Shown: positions 26,958 to 35,145 of the stretch, one piece after another
Position numbering within the stretch: position 1 is the stretch's first letter
How the letters are laid out: every line of letters begins with the position of its first letter
Source of the DNA: Pseudaminobacter soli (ex Li et al. 2025)
Lineage (GTDB): Bacteria; Pseudomonadota; Alphaproteobacteria; Rhizobiales; Rhizobiaceae
Assembly: GCF_029892515.1 (NCBI RefSeq)
Contig: NZ_JARXVF010000001.1
Span: 1,116,001-1,180,000 of the forward strand
Direction of reading: 5' to 3'
Length of the DNA: 64,000 nt
Notes under the pieces: model-generated
Database searches by the model: none
Seen by the model: only the letters and a program-made list of their open reading frames with translations
Told to the model about the DNA's origin: nothing
Translations under genes and position numbers: made by a program

Positions 26958-27953
26958 ATGAAGGCCGTGATCCCCGGCCTCGATCCCGCGACCTACCGGC
27001 CGCACCGGCTGCATGACGCGGAACGGCGCTGGCTGCAGACCAATTGCTATGTCGACCTGCTGATCGAGGTGATGCACGCGACCGGCCACGACCCCGTGGC
27101 CGCGCTCGGCTTTACCGTGACGCAGGATTTCGAGGGCGACCAGTTCACCTTCTTCAAGTTCCCGACCGCCGATCTGCAGAGGCTCGCGGGCATCGACATT
27201 CAGGAGCTGGCGATTTTCGACCGTCTGGAAACCCACTTCCTGGCACAGGTCGAACGCGGGCGGCTGCCCCTGGTGGAAGTCGATGCCTTCTACCTGCCGG
27301 ACACGAAGGGCATCACCTACCGCACGGGCCATTCGAAGACGACCGTGGGTGTCAATGCGCTCGACCCAAAAGCCAAGCGCATGGTGTACTTTCACAATGA
27401 CGGCCTCTTCGCTCTGGAAAGCGCGGATTATGACGGGATATTCGGCCAGTGGGATGGCGTGGTGCCTGGCGCGCTGCCGCTGTTTCCCTATGCCGAATTC
27501 GTGAAGTTCGACGCCGCGCCACCGGCTCGCGATGCGGTGGGCACGGCACTGGCACTGCTTTCGCAACATCTGTTGCGGCGGCCCAAGCGCAATCCCCTCA
27601 CCGCCTATGCGGCCGCATTCGGCCGCCATGCTGAGGTGCTGGCCGCGCGCTCGCCCGAGTATTTTCACACCTACGCCTTCAACACGCTGCGGCAGGTCGG
27701 GGCCAATTTTGAGCTTCTCGGCAGTCATCTCGAATGGTTGGGCCAACACAGCCAGCAGGGACTGGAAGAAGCGGCCGAGGCCGCAGGCCGGATCGCCGAA
27801 GGCGCCAAGGTCATGCAGTTCAAGCTCGCCCGCGCCATGGCGCGCCAGCGCTTTGATGGCTTGTCAACGTCGCTGGAACCCATGGCCGAAGCCTATGATC
27901 TGGTCATGAAGGTGCTCGACGCACACATGGCAGCCTTGGCGAAAGCTGCCTGA
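26958..27953 (+). CDS. DUF1839 family protein, putative cysteine acyltransferase
   Basis: 331 residues, starting 1 base after the ligase stop. It matches what I recall of DUF1839 (PGLDPATYRPHRLH, then TNCYVDLLIEVMHATGHDP). No function is established. Cys30 in TNCYVDL, the segment VEVDAFYLPDTKG, His125 in RTGHSKTTVGVNALD and Asp148 in YFHNDGL follow the order of the BtrH-type acyltransferase domain, whose Cys and His move an acyl group from a carrier protein to an amine in butirosin synthesis. I infer that this protein moves the aminoacyl group from the carrier to an acceptor. A helical C-terminal part (about 215-331) follows. Confidence 0.85.
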   Translation: MKAVIPGLDPATYRPHRLHDAERRWLQTNCYVDLLIEVMHATGHDPVAALGFTVTQDFEGDQFTFFKFPTADLQRLAGIDIQELAIFDRLETHFLAQVERGRLPLVEVDAFYLPDTKGITYRTGHSKTTVGVNALDPKAKRMVYFHNDGLFALESADYDGIFGQWDGVVPGALPLFPYAEFVKFDAAPPARDAVGTALALLSQHLLRRPKRNPLTAYAAAFGRHAEVLAARSPEYFHTYAFNTLRQVGANFELLGSHLEWLGQHSQQGLEEAAEAAGRIAEGAKVMQFKLARAMARQRFDGLSTSLEPMAEAYDLVMKVLDAHMAALAKAA

Positions 27954-27977
27954 GAGGCACGCAGGAATGGGGATGGC

Positions 27978-30503
27978 ATGACCTGGAACGGGTCGATGAC
28001 GACAGCGATCCCGATCGCCGGCTTTGGCGAACGACTGGAAGCGGGGTGGCAACTCGCCGTCTCGCCGGCTGGCGCGTGGTCCCGGCCGGCAGCCATCGAT
28101 CCTTCCGCCGTGTGGCTGGACGCTGCTTGCCCGGGCACCGCGGCCGCAACGCTCGAGGCGCACGGCCTTTGGCAGCGCGGCGCGCCGACGCCCTTGCACG
28201 TCAAGGACATTTGGTATCGCCGCCGGCTCAACGTGGCCGGGCCCGTCCGCCTCGTCTTCGAGGGCCTCGCGACCATCGCGGAGATCTATGTCGACGACCG
28301 GCGGGTCCTCACGTCGACGTCGATGTTCGCGCCTTGCGAGGTCGCTCTGACGCTTGAAGGCGGGGAAACGCTGACCATCGCCTTCCGCAGCCTTAACGCC
28401 CATCTCGAGACGCTCAAGGGGCCGCGTGCCCGCTGGAAACCGCGCATGATCGACGATCAGCGGCTGCGGCTCGTGCGTACAACCCTGATCGGCCATATGC
28501 CGGGCTGGTGCCCGGCCGTTGATGTGGTTGGCCCGTGGCGGCCGGTTCTGCTGCTGCGCGAGGATAGAAAGCCGCTGGTCGCCGGCGTCGACCTGCGTGC
28601 CGATCTCGACGGCACAACCGGCATACTCGACATCGTGATCACGCTTGCCGAAGCGCTCGGCTCGGGCGAAAGCGCCTCTGTGACCTGCGCGGGCGAGACT
28701 GTCGCGCTCGCCGAGCACGGATCGACGCTGGCGGCTCGTCTCGAAATTCCCAACGTCCCCGCATGGTGGCCGCACAGTCATGGAGAACCCATCCTGCACG
28801 GCGTGACGACGACGATCGGCAACACAGAGATTCAGCTCGGCCGGGTCGGCTTCCGCCACATCGAACTCGACCGCGGCGCAGATGGCCGCGACTTCCGCCT
28901 GCTGGTGAACGGCATTCCGGTGTTCTGTCGCGGCTCGGTCTGGACACCGGCCGACATTGTAGCGCCGGGCTCGGATGCACTTGAAGCGGACCTGCGCCTA
29001 ACACGCGAGGCGGGCGTCAACATGCTCCGGGTCGCGGGAACGTTCGTCTATGAATCCGACGCCTTCCACGCCCTGTGCGACGAGCTCGGCATTCTCGTCT
29101 GGCAGGACCTGATGCTCGCCAATTTCGACTACCCGGCGCGCGATGCCGATTGGTGCGCGGCGCTGGCGGCCGAGGTCGATGCTCTGCTGCGACGCCTACG
29201 GCAGTCGCCGTCGCTTGCTGTGCTTTGCGGCGGCAGCGAGATCGCCCAGCAGGCAGCAATGATGGGCGTGCCGGCAGCCATGGACCCGACGCCGTGGTTC
29301 GACACGGTGGTGAAGCCGATGGCCAACGGAATCCGTCCCGACCTCGTGCTGGTTCCCTCCTCGCCGCATGGCGGCAGCTTGCCTTTCACCACCGAGGCAG
29401 GACCGGTGCATTACTATGGCGTCGGCGCCTATTGCCGGCCGCTGGAGGATGCGCGGCGCGCCGAGGTGCGCTTCGCCAGCGAATGCCTCGCCTTCGCCAA
29501 TGTGCCCGACCAGGAGACCCTGGACGCACATCTGTCGGCGGCGCCCGTGCACGATCCGCGTTGGAAGGCCGCGACCCCGAGAGACATTGGCGCATCCTGG
29601 GATTTCGAGGATGTGCGCGACCATTATCTGGAGCGCATGTTCGGCGTCGATGCCCGCCGACTGCGGACGGAGGACGTTTCGCGCTATCTCGACCTGTCAC
29701 GCGCGGTGACCGCCGAGGTGGTGGAACGCACCATCGATGAATGGCGCCGACCTGCATCGCCGACGGCCGGGGCGCTGACCCTGTTCTGGAAAGATCTGGT
29801 CGTCGGCGCCGGCTGGGGTGCTGTGGACGCAACCGGCAGGCCCAAATCGGTCTGGCACGCAATGAAGCGTGCCTTCCGGCCACTGCGGCTGATGCTCACC
29901 GACGAAGGTGTGAACGGGCTTTATGTGCACCTCATCAACGACGGGCCGCAGCCTGTCACCGGCAGGCTAAGCCTGACCTGCCTGCGCGATGGGTCAACGC
30001 CCGTCGTCACCAGCAAGCGGGAGATCGAGCTCGCCGCGCATGGCGCGCTCACCATTTCGGCTTTCGAACTGTTCGGCGCTTTTTTTGATGTGTCTTATGC
30101 CTACAGGTTCGGCCCGGCCGCCCATGAGGTGACGGTGGCGCAGCTACAGGATGCGCAGGGCGGCCTGCTTGCAGAGGCTTTTCATGTGCTGCCCGGTGCC
30201 ATGACGACCCGGCGCGATGTCGGGCTTAGCGCAGGGATCGAGGCCGCCGACCACGGCTGGCAACTGCACCTTTCCTGCACGAGGGCAGCGTATTGCATCC
30301 GCATCGGCGCCGGTCCTGACTATCGCGCAGAAGAAGATTATTTCCACCTCATCCCCGGCCGCGAAAAGACAGTGCGGCTGATCGGCCCGACGGGTGCCTC
30401 GGCGCCCACGGGGATTATCACCGCGCTCAACGCCGAGCGAACGGTTACCTACGAGGCGAAGGAAGAAGTCGCGGCGGCTGCAGCCGGAGCCATGGCGTCG
30501 TGA
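27978..30503 (+). CDS. GH2 / beta-mannosidase-like glycoside hydrolase
   Basis: 841 residues. An N-terminal galactose-binding-like sandwich (about 20-190: [36 protein letters not shown]), an immunoglobulin-like domain, then a TIM barrel with [24 protein letters not shown]-type and [14 protein letters not shown] segments. The expected acid/base Glu lies in [10 protein letters not shown] and a possible nucleophile Glu in RFASECLAF. No signal peptide is seen, so it should act in the cytoplasm, which is odd for polysaccharide degradation and fits a role in making or editing a glycoside. It lies 24 bases after the DUF1839 gene. Confidence 0.85.
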   Translation: MTWNGSMTTAIPIAGFGERLEAGWQLAVSPAGAWSRPAAIDPSAVWLDAACPGTAAATLEAHGLWQRGAPTPLHVKDIWYRRRLNVAGPVRLVFEGLATIAEIYVDDRRVLTSTSMFAPCEVALTLEGGETLTIAFRSLNAHLETLKGPRARWKPRMIDDQRLRLVRTTLIGHMPGWCPAVDVVGPWRPVLLLREDRKPLVAGVDLRADLDGTTGILDIVITLAEALGSGESASVTCAGETVALAEHGSTLAARLEIPNVPAWWPHSHGEPILHGVTTTIGNTEIQLGRVGFRHIELDRGADGRDFRLLVNGIPVFCRGSVWTPADIVAPGSDALEADLRLTREAGVNMLRVAGTFVYESDAFHALCDELGILVWQDLMLANFDYPARDADWCAALAAEVDALLRRLRQSPSLAVLCGGSEIAQQAAMMGVPAAMDPTPWFDTVVKPMANGIRPDLVLVPSSPHGGSLPFTTEAGPVHYYGVGAYCRPLEDARRAEVRFASECLAFANVPDQETLDAHLSAAPVHDPRWKAATPRDIGASWDFEDVRDHYLERMFGVDARRLRTEDVSRYLDLSRAVTAEVVERTIDEWRRPASPTAGALTLFWKDLVVGAGWGAVDATGRPKSVWHAMKRAFRPLRLMLTDEGVNGLYVHLINDGPQPVTGRLSLTCLRDGSTPVVTSKREIELAAHGALTISAFELFGAFFDVSYAYRFGPAAHEVTVAQLQDAQGGLLAEAFHVLPGAMTTRRDVGLSAGIEAADHGWQLHLSCTRAAYCIRIGAGPDYRAEEDYFHLIPGREKTVRLIGPTGASAPTGIITALNAERTVTYEAKEEVAAAAAGAMAS

Positions 30504-32278
30504 GACCGATTGTTTTCGACAAAACAGTCGGCTGGCTTCACCCGGCAACGGGCCGGCGCGGCGTGGTGATTGCCGGCGCGCATGGTTTCGAGGATCTGTG
30601 CAGCCGGCGGTTCCTGACGCTGATGGCACGGGACATGGCCGCGGCACGCTTGCCCGTCCTCCAGATCGACTATCCGGGTTGCGGCGACGCGGCCGGCGAC
30701 CACACCGAGCCCGGACAGGTTGCCGCCTGGGTTGCGAGCATCGCAAGCGCCATCGACCGGCTGATGTCCGAGACCGGAGTGGCGGACGTGCTCGTGGTCG
30801 GCTTCCGGCTTGGCGCGCTACTCGCGCCCGCCGCGATTGCCGCGCGAAACGATGTCGCAGGGTTGGCTCTGCTGGCCCCACCCTCGTCGGGCAAGGCCTA
30901 TGTGCGCGAGATGACCGGGCTTTCGCGGATGATCGACGGAACCTTGCCCCCCTACCCCGACGCCGAACCGTTCGACGGCATCGAGGCTGCCGGTTTCAGG
31001 GTCAGCGCCGAGACCGCGGCCGACCTGCGGATGTTCGAATGGCGCGATCGCCTGGCGGTTTCGGCAAAGCTCGACCTGCTCTTGATGCCAACGCAAGTCA
31101 CTCCGGCGAATTCGGACTTGGCCGACCGTATCGCGGCTGCCGGGGGCAACGCCCGGATCGAGACATTCGACGGCTTCAGCCGCCTTATGAGCACGCCGAC
31201 AGCCAGCGAAATACCGCAGGCCACGCTCGATACAGTCGTGCAATGGGCAGCCGGGCTGAGCCGATCGGAGCCCACGGCCTCCGCACCGATCAATCACGAG
31301 CAGCCAGGGCTCGAAGGCGACGGGTATCGGGAACAGCCGCTGGTCCTCGGGCCTGCCCCGGAGATCTGCGGCGTTCTTTGCATGCCGGCCGGCACGGAGG
31401 TCAGCGAAGAGGTCGTCCTAATTCTGAACGCCGGCGCGATACCGCATATGGGCTGGGCGCGCGGCGCGGTGGACATGGCGCGGACCCTCGCCCGTCAGGG
31501 CATTGCGTCGATGCGGGCGGACCTGCCGGGCCTCGGTCAAAGCGAGACACCAGGCGAGAAACGGCAGTTCCTCTATGACAAACGGGGCCGCGACGACGTG
31601 ATCCGCATCGTCGACTGGCTCCAGCGCCACGGCTTCGAACGGGTATGCGCCACCGGCATATGCGCAGGCGCCTATCAGGCCTTCCACGCCGCGCGGCGCG
31701 ATCCGCGCATCGCCCACCTGGCGATGGTCAATCCGCTTTGCTTTTCGTGGAACAGTTCCTATGCCCTCGAGATGGGGCTGTCGAAGATCCGCGACAACGC
31801 ACGCGCTCCCCTTACCCCAGGTGTCCATCAGGCCGCCGAAGCGAACCCCACAGATCCGGTTGGCCCGTCGCTGAAATCATCCGTCTCCAAGCTTGGCCGT
31901 CGTATGCTGCGCCGCAGCCTGGAGATGTCGAAGTCGAGCCTTTCCAGGCTATCGTCGGCCCACGGCTCGAAAGGCGGATCGGTCGAGCGCTGGATGAGGG
32001 ATTTGACCAAGCGCGGCACAGAGGTGCTGGTCGTCAGCTGTGAAGGCGATCTGAGCCACGAGGAAATTGCCCGGCATTTTGGGCCGGACGGCGAGCGATT
32101 GGGGCGCATGAGCGGCGTGACAATGGCTCTCATACCCGCGGCCGATCATACTCTGACGCCACTGCATGCGCGCGTTCAGCTCACCGAACACGTTGCGCGG
32201 CTGCTGTCTTCGACAGCCACCGCGCGAGCGAATACCCGGTCTTCGCAACTATCGAACATCGCCGGCGACGCGCCCTAA
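30500..32278 (+). CDS. Tandem alpha/beta hydrolase with Arg and Cys at the two nucleophile positions
   Basis: 592 residues from a GTG that overlaps the GH2 stop by 4 bases (GTGA). Two alpha/beta hydrolase domains are joined: residues about 1-250 ([27 protein letters not shown]) and about 275-590 ([34 protein letters not shown]). At the nucleophile elbow, domain 1 reads GFRLGA with Arg103 in place of Ser, and domain 2 reads GICAGAY with Cys388. The two motifs are like those I recall in the exosortase-associated hydrolases 2 and 1, here fused. Domain 1 is probably catalytically dead; a Cys nucleophile in domain 2 favours thioester chemistry, such as acyl transfer or release from the carrier protein. 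Confidence 0.85.
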   Translation: MRPIVFDKTVGWLHPATGRRGVVIAGAHGFEDLCSRRFLTLMARDMAAARLPVLQIDYPGCGDAAGDHTEPGQVAAWVASIASAIDRLMSETGVADVLVVGFRLGALLAPAAIAARNDVAGLALLAPPSSGKAYVREMTGLSRMIDGTLPPYPDAEPFDGIEAAGFRVSAETAADLRMFEWRDRLAVSAKLDLLLMPTQVTPANSDLADRIAAAGGNARIETFDGFSRLMSTPTASEIPQATLDTVVQWAAGLSRSEPTASAPINHEQPGLEGDGYREQPLVLGPAPEICGVLCMPAGTEVSEEVVLILNAGAIPHMGWARGAVDMARTLARQGIASMRADLPGLGQSETPGEKRQFLYDKRGRDDVIRIVDWLQRHGFERVCATGICAGAYQAFHAARRDPRIAHLAMVNPLCFSWNSSYALEMGLSKIRDNARAPLTPGVHQAAEANPTDPVGPSLKSSVSKLGRRMLRRSLEMSKSSLSRLSSAHGSKGGSVERWMRDLTKRGTEVLVVSCEGDLSHEEIARHFGPDGERLGRMSGVTMALIPAADHTLTPLHARVQLTEHVARLLSSTATARANTRSSQLSNIAGDAP

Positions 32279-32292
32279 AGGCGCGTCCGGCT
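32261..32292 (+). terminator. Possible terminator hairpin at the end of the carrier-protein operon
   Basis: GACGCGCC, loop CTAAA, GGCGCGTC: eight perfect pairs that can extend with a bulge into GCCGG/CCGGC. The stop codon of the tandem hydrolase lies in the loop. No T-run follows, so the structure is strong but not a classical rho-independent terminator; the convergent omp gene ends 25 bases further on. Confidence 0.4.
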
Positions 32293-32316
32293 GCTCAAAG
32301 CGTCTGAAAACGCAGC

Positions 32317-33126
32317 TTACTTGGTGTAGAGCGGCTCGGGAGGCTCGTATGCTACCGGTTCGAGCTGGTAGCAGGCGTTCGCGCCGCCGCCGAAGCTGTA
32401 GCGCAGGCCGCCGCGAACCTCATGCGTGTTGAAGCCCTTGTCGAAGCCGGGGCCGGCTCCGTTGAACTCGAACATGCGCCCGCCATTGATGTGACTGAAC
32501 CGATAACCGGCATCGAACGCCAGATTGTTGGTCAGGCAGTAGGAGGCGCCGGCCATGAGCGCATAGGCGAAGCGCCAGTTGCTGCTACCCTTGTGGATCG
32601 TGTCCCAGCCGCTGATGGTGTTGCGCAGGTCATCCCACTTCACATTGGCGCCGCCAATGCCCGCGCCGACATAGGGCGTAAAGCCGTTCCACGTGCCGAG
32701 GTCGTAGTAGGCGTTGGCCAGCAGCAGCAGGGCCGACATCTTGCTGGTGTCGGTCGACGAGCAAGTGGGGCAGGACGTGTGTCCATTGAATTTGGACTTG
32801 AACCAGTAGTCGACCGTAAGATCGGTGCGCAAATAGCTCGTCACCTGATAGCCGACACCTGCGCCCAGCGAGAAGGCGCCCCTCAGATCGCCGGAATCGA
32901 AGCTCTTGGTGCCAGGGGGCGTCCCATAGGTGATGTAGTCGGCGCCGCGGAATTCGGGCTTGTGGTAGTCGAGATCGCCGCGGATATACCAGCCGCCAAA
33001 CTCCTGCGCCTGATAGACCGGCGCCGGCTCGATAACCGGTGCCGGCACCACAAGATCGGCCGCGAACGCCGGGGCCGCACAGCCGGCCACGACGGCTGCG
33101 AGGACCGCCTTTGAAATATTGGACAT
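32317..33126 (-). CDS. Outer-membrane beta-barrel protein (Omp25/porin-like)
   Basis: 269 residues with a signal peptide (MSNISKAVLAAVVAGCAAPAFA), a short Pro-rich linker, and a beta-barrel pattern of alternating hydrophobic and aromatic residues (FGGWYIRGDLDYHKPEF, FSLGAGVGYQVTSYLRTDLTVDYWF, FTPYVGAGIGGANVKW, AFDAGYRFSHINGG). It resembles Omp25/Omp31-type surface proteins of Hyphomicrobiales. A Cys pair (SCPTC) lies in a predicted loop. The start has AGGGG upstream. Several palindromes lie 40-90 bases upstream. Confidence 0.9.
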   Translation of the reverse strand: MSNISKAVLAAVVAGCAAPAFAADLVVPAPVIEPAPVYQAQEFGGWYIRGDLDYHKPEFRGADYITYGTPPGTKSFDSGDLRGAFSLGAGVGYQVTSYLRTDLTVDYWFKSKFNGHTSCPTCSSTDTSKMSALLLLANAYYDLGTWNGFTPYVGAGIGGANVKWDDLRNTISGWDTIHKGSSNWRFAYALMAGASYCLTNNLAFDAGYRFSHINGGRMFEFNGAGPGFDKGFNTHEVRGGLRYSFGGGANACYQLEPVAYEPPEPLYTK

Positions 33127-33438
33127 GTTTCACCCCTGCCCGGACCTGCGAGCGCGGCCGGAATTTCTGGTTAACCAGCAAAGTTAGCAAATGCTAAATC
33201 TATGCAATTGCTTAGCCATAAGGAGTTAATGGTTAAGGAAGTTTCTAGCTGTGATGAAGGACGAAGCAAAAGCGGATTTTAGGACCAATCTCCGCCAAGT
33301 TCGGGGTGAGCGCGCATACGGCTGCTACTGAAAGAAGGCCTGAAGAACAGCGGCTATGGTGCGGAACCTTCCCTGCATTGTGGCGTTTGAGCGCCCGGAA
33401 GCCGCCGCAGAAAACGGCTCCTGTCGCACGGAGGCAAC
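33127..33438. promoter_or_regulatory. Intergenic region with palindromes upstream of the outer-membrane protein gene
   Basis: 312 bases without a gene. Between 33167 and 33211 lie three palindromes: CTGGTTAACCAG (33167-33178), TTAGCA-AA-TGCTAA (33184-33197) and GCAATTGC (33204-33211). The first centres about 46 bases upstream of the omp start. They could be operators for a dimeric regulator of the omp gene (minus) or of the AraC gene (plus, start 33439). No further feature was recognised. Confidence 0.55.
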
Positions 33439-34293
33439 ATGTTCGCGATGTTGAATGCCCCCCGCATGCCCGACGAAGCTGACGTACTTCCAAACCGCGA
33501 AACAGAAGATTTGGCGCCCTCCCACGCGCAGTCGCAGATCGTCGTTATATTGATCGATGCCGAAGGTGACCATGATGGGGGCGCCAAACAACCGGATGAT
33601 GCATTGGCCGTCGTCGTTCCGTTGAGGAACGGGCTGAGACCACTCCATAGTCTGCCAACACGACCTGATTTCGAAGCAATCGTCGATCTGCTGCGTTCAG
33701 GAGCTTGTGACGACAACAGCCATCCGAACCTGCAGTTCTGTCGCCAACAGAACCTGCTCAGGGGGCTTACCGACGAGAATGGCCGGTTGCCCCTCGCGCT
33801 TGCGCCGTTGATGGCGCAGCCAGGGACCGGGCCCACCAGCGAAAATGCCGCTCTCGTCATCAAAGTCCATTTCATACATCGGCCCCCAAGCAAGAAAGGA
33901 AATTCGGTCTTCCGCGGCGGGCTTGCGCCCTGGCAGAAAAAGCGCGCTCAGAAGATGCTGAGAGCCAATCTCGATGGTGGCGTCACCGTGTCGGAGATCG
34001 CGAAGGAATGCGGGCTCTCGGTGCGCCACTTCTCCCGGGCCTTTCATGAATCGTTGGGAATGCCTCCGCGTCGATGGCTGACACGGCATCGCGTCGAGAC
34101 GGCCAAAAAACTGTTACTGGGGTCAGGCATGGGCCTGGCCGACATAGCAAAATGCTCGGGCTTTTCTGACCAGAGCCACCTCACTCGCGTGTTTTCCGGG
34201 TGGATGGGGGAGAGCCCTGGTTCGTGGCGGCGATCGAACGCATTGGTCCCGCTCAAGGCGGGGTTCCGCCAGACTGGGGGACGACAAGCATAG
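33439..34293 (+). CDS. AraC family transcriptional regulator with unrecognised N-terminal part
   Basis: 284 residues. Residues about 155-270 are a clear AraC/XylS DNA-binding domain (GLAPWQKKRAQKMLRANLDGGVTVSEIAKECGLSVRHFSRAF, second HTH MGLADIAKCSGFSDQSHLTRVF). The first about 150 residues match no domain I know and have low-complexity character. The start at 33439 is supported by GGAGG 4 bases upstream. On the opposite strand the same stretch is also open (33325-33648), so the N-terminal reading is less certain than the C-terminal. A second AraC-type gene follows in tandem. Confidence 0.8.
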   Translation: MFAMLNAPRMPDEADVLPNRETEDLAPSHAQSQIVVILIDAEGDHDGGAKQPDDALAVVVPLRNGLRPLHSLPTRPDFEAIVDLLRSGACDDNSHPNLQFCRQQNLLRGLTDENGRLPLALAPLMAQPGTGPTSENAALVIKVHFIHRPPSKKGNSVFRGGLAPWQKKRAQKMLRANLDGGVTVSEIAKECGLSVRHFSRAFHESLGMPPRRWLTRHRVETAKKLLLGSGMGLADIAKCSGFSDQSHLTRVFSGWMGESPGSWRRSNALVPLKAGFRQTGGRQA

Positions 34294-34325
34294 AACGACG
34301 TCTCTAGCCCTGGAGGAAGGTGGCC

Positions 34326-34757
34326 ATGCGTGAAAGCCGACTATTCGTTGACCATGTCGCATACACAGTCGTTGTCCAGGCCGATGGCGGAATACGCCCG
34401 ACTGCACGCAGGCAAGGTGGCCTTGCGCGTTGGCAGGAACAGCTTGCCAAGGATATCCTGTCCTCAAATCTCGACCGGGATATCCCGCTGCAGGCAATCG
34501 CCGCCGAGTGCGGACTGTCCCCCAGCCACTTTGCCCGCGCGTTCCGCATTTCGACGGGAAGCGCACCGCATCAATGGCTTTTGCATCTGAGCATCGAAGC
34601 TGCGAAGGCTGTGCTCCTCGAATCCGACCACACACTTGCCGAGGTGGCGCTGGCGTGCGGATTCTCGGATCAGAGCCATTTTACCCGGGTGTTCACTCGT
34701 TTGGTCGGCGCCAGTCCAGGCGCATGGCGACTGTCTGTCGTGTCAGGCAATGCGTGA
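34326..34757 (+). CDS. Short AraC-type HTH protein
   Basis: 143 residues, almost only the AraC DNA-binding domain (GGLARWQEQLAKDILSSNLDRDIPLQAIAAECGLSPSHFARAF and HTLAEVALACGFSDQSHFTRVF). It lacks the N-terminal sensor domain of about 150-180 residues typical of the family. GGAGGAAGG at 34312-34320 gives a very strong ribosome binding site, so it is not simply a truncated remnant. It is similar to the C-terminal half of the preceding gene, 32 bases upstream, and probably arose by duplication. Confidence 0.88.
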   Translation: MRESRLFVDHVAYTVVVQADGGIRPTARRQGGLARWQEQLAKDILSSNLDRDIPLQAIAAECGLSPSHFARAFRISTGSAPHQWLLHLSIEAAKAVLLESDHTLAEVALACGFSDQSHFTRVFTRLVGASPGAWRLSVVSGNA

Positions 34758-34872
34758 CGAGGCATTCGCCCGTTTCCGGCAAGGACATAACTAGTCACCT
34801 ACCTACTTTCCGGCGGGGCACTCCCAAGAGGTCGTTGTCCGACTTCTCGTGAGCCTCCCGCCGGTGAATGTC

Positions 34873-35097
34873 TCACGTCTCGTATTTGAACGACAGCGAG
34901 ACGCGAGTGCGGAAGGCCGCGACCTTGCCGTCCTCCACCTTCATGTCCATTTTCGTCACTTCAGCGACACGGAGATCGCGTAGCGAACCAGCGGCCGTTT
35001 CTACCGCATTGCGTCCGGCTTCCTCCCAAGATGTCTCACTGACGCCGACAACCTCGACGATCCTGTAGACGCCTGCTGCTCCTTCCTTACTCGCCAT
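34873..35097 (-). CDS. Dodecin family flavin-binding protein
   Basis: 74 residues with the dodecin pattern: VYRIVEVVGVSETSWEEAGRNAV, RDLRVAEVTKMDMKVEDGKV and FRTRVSLSFKYE. Dodecins form hollow dodecamers that bind flavins (or CoA) in the cytoplasm and buffer or store them. It is 48 bases downstream of the cytochrome P450 gene on the same strand and is likely the last gene of that operon, which contains an FAD-dependent acyl-CoA dehydrogenase. Confidence 0.94.
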   Translation of the reverse strand: MASKEGAAGVYRIVEVVGVSETSWEEAGRNAVETAAGSLRDLRVAEVTKMDMKVEDGKVAAFRTRVSLSFKYET

Positions 35098-35145
35098 ATC
35101 AACCTCCTGGTGGTGAATGTGGGATTCTATTGCTCGGTGAGGGCT

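Noticed and set aside
33325-33648. 107-codon frame on the minus strand opposite the AraC N-terminal part
   Set aside because: The product has protein-like hydrophobic stretches, but there is no ribosome binding site and the plus-strand start has GGAGG. Kept only as a reason for caution on the AraC N-terminus.
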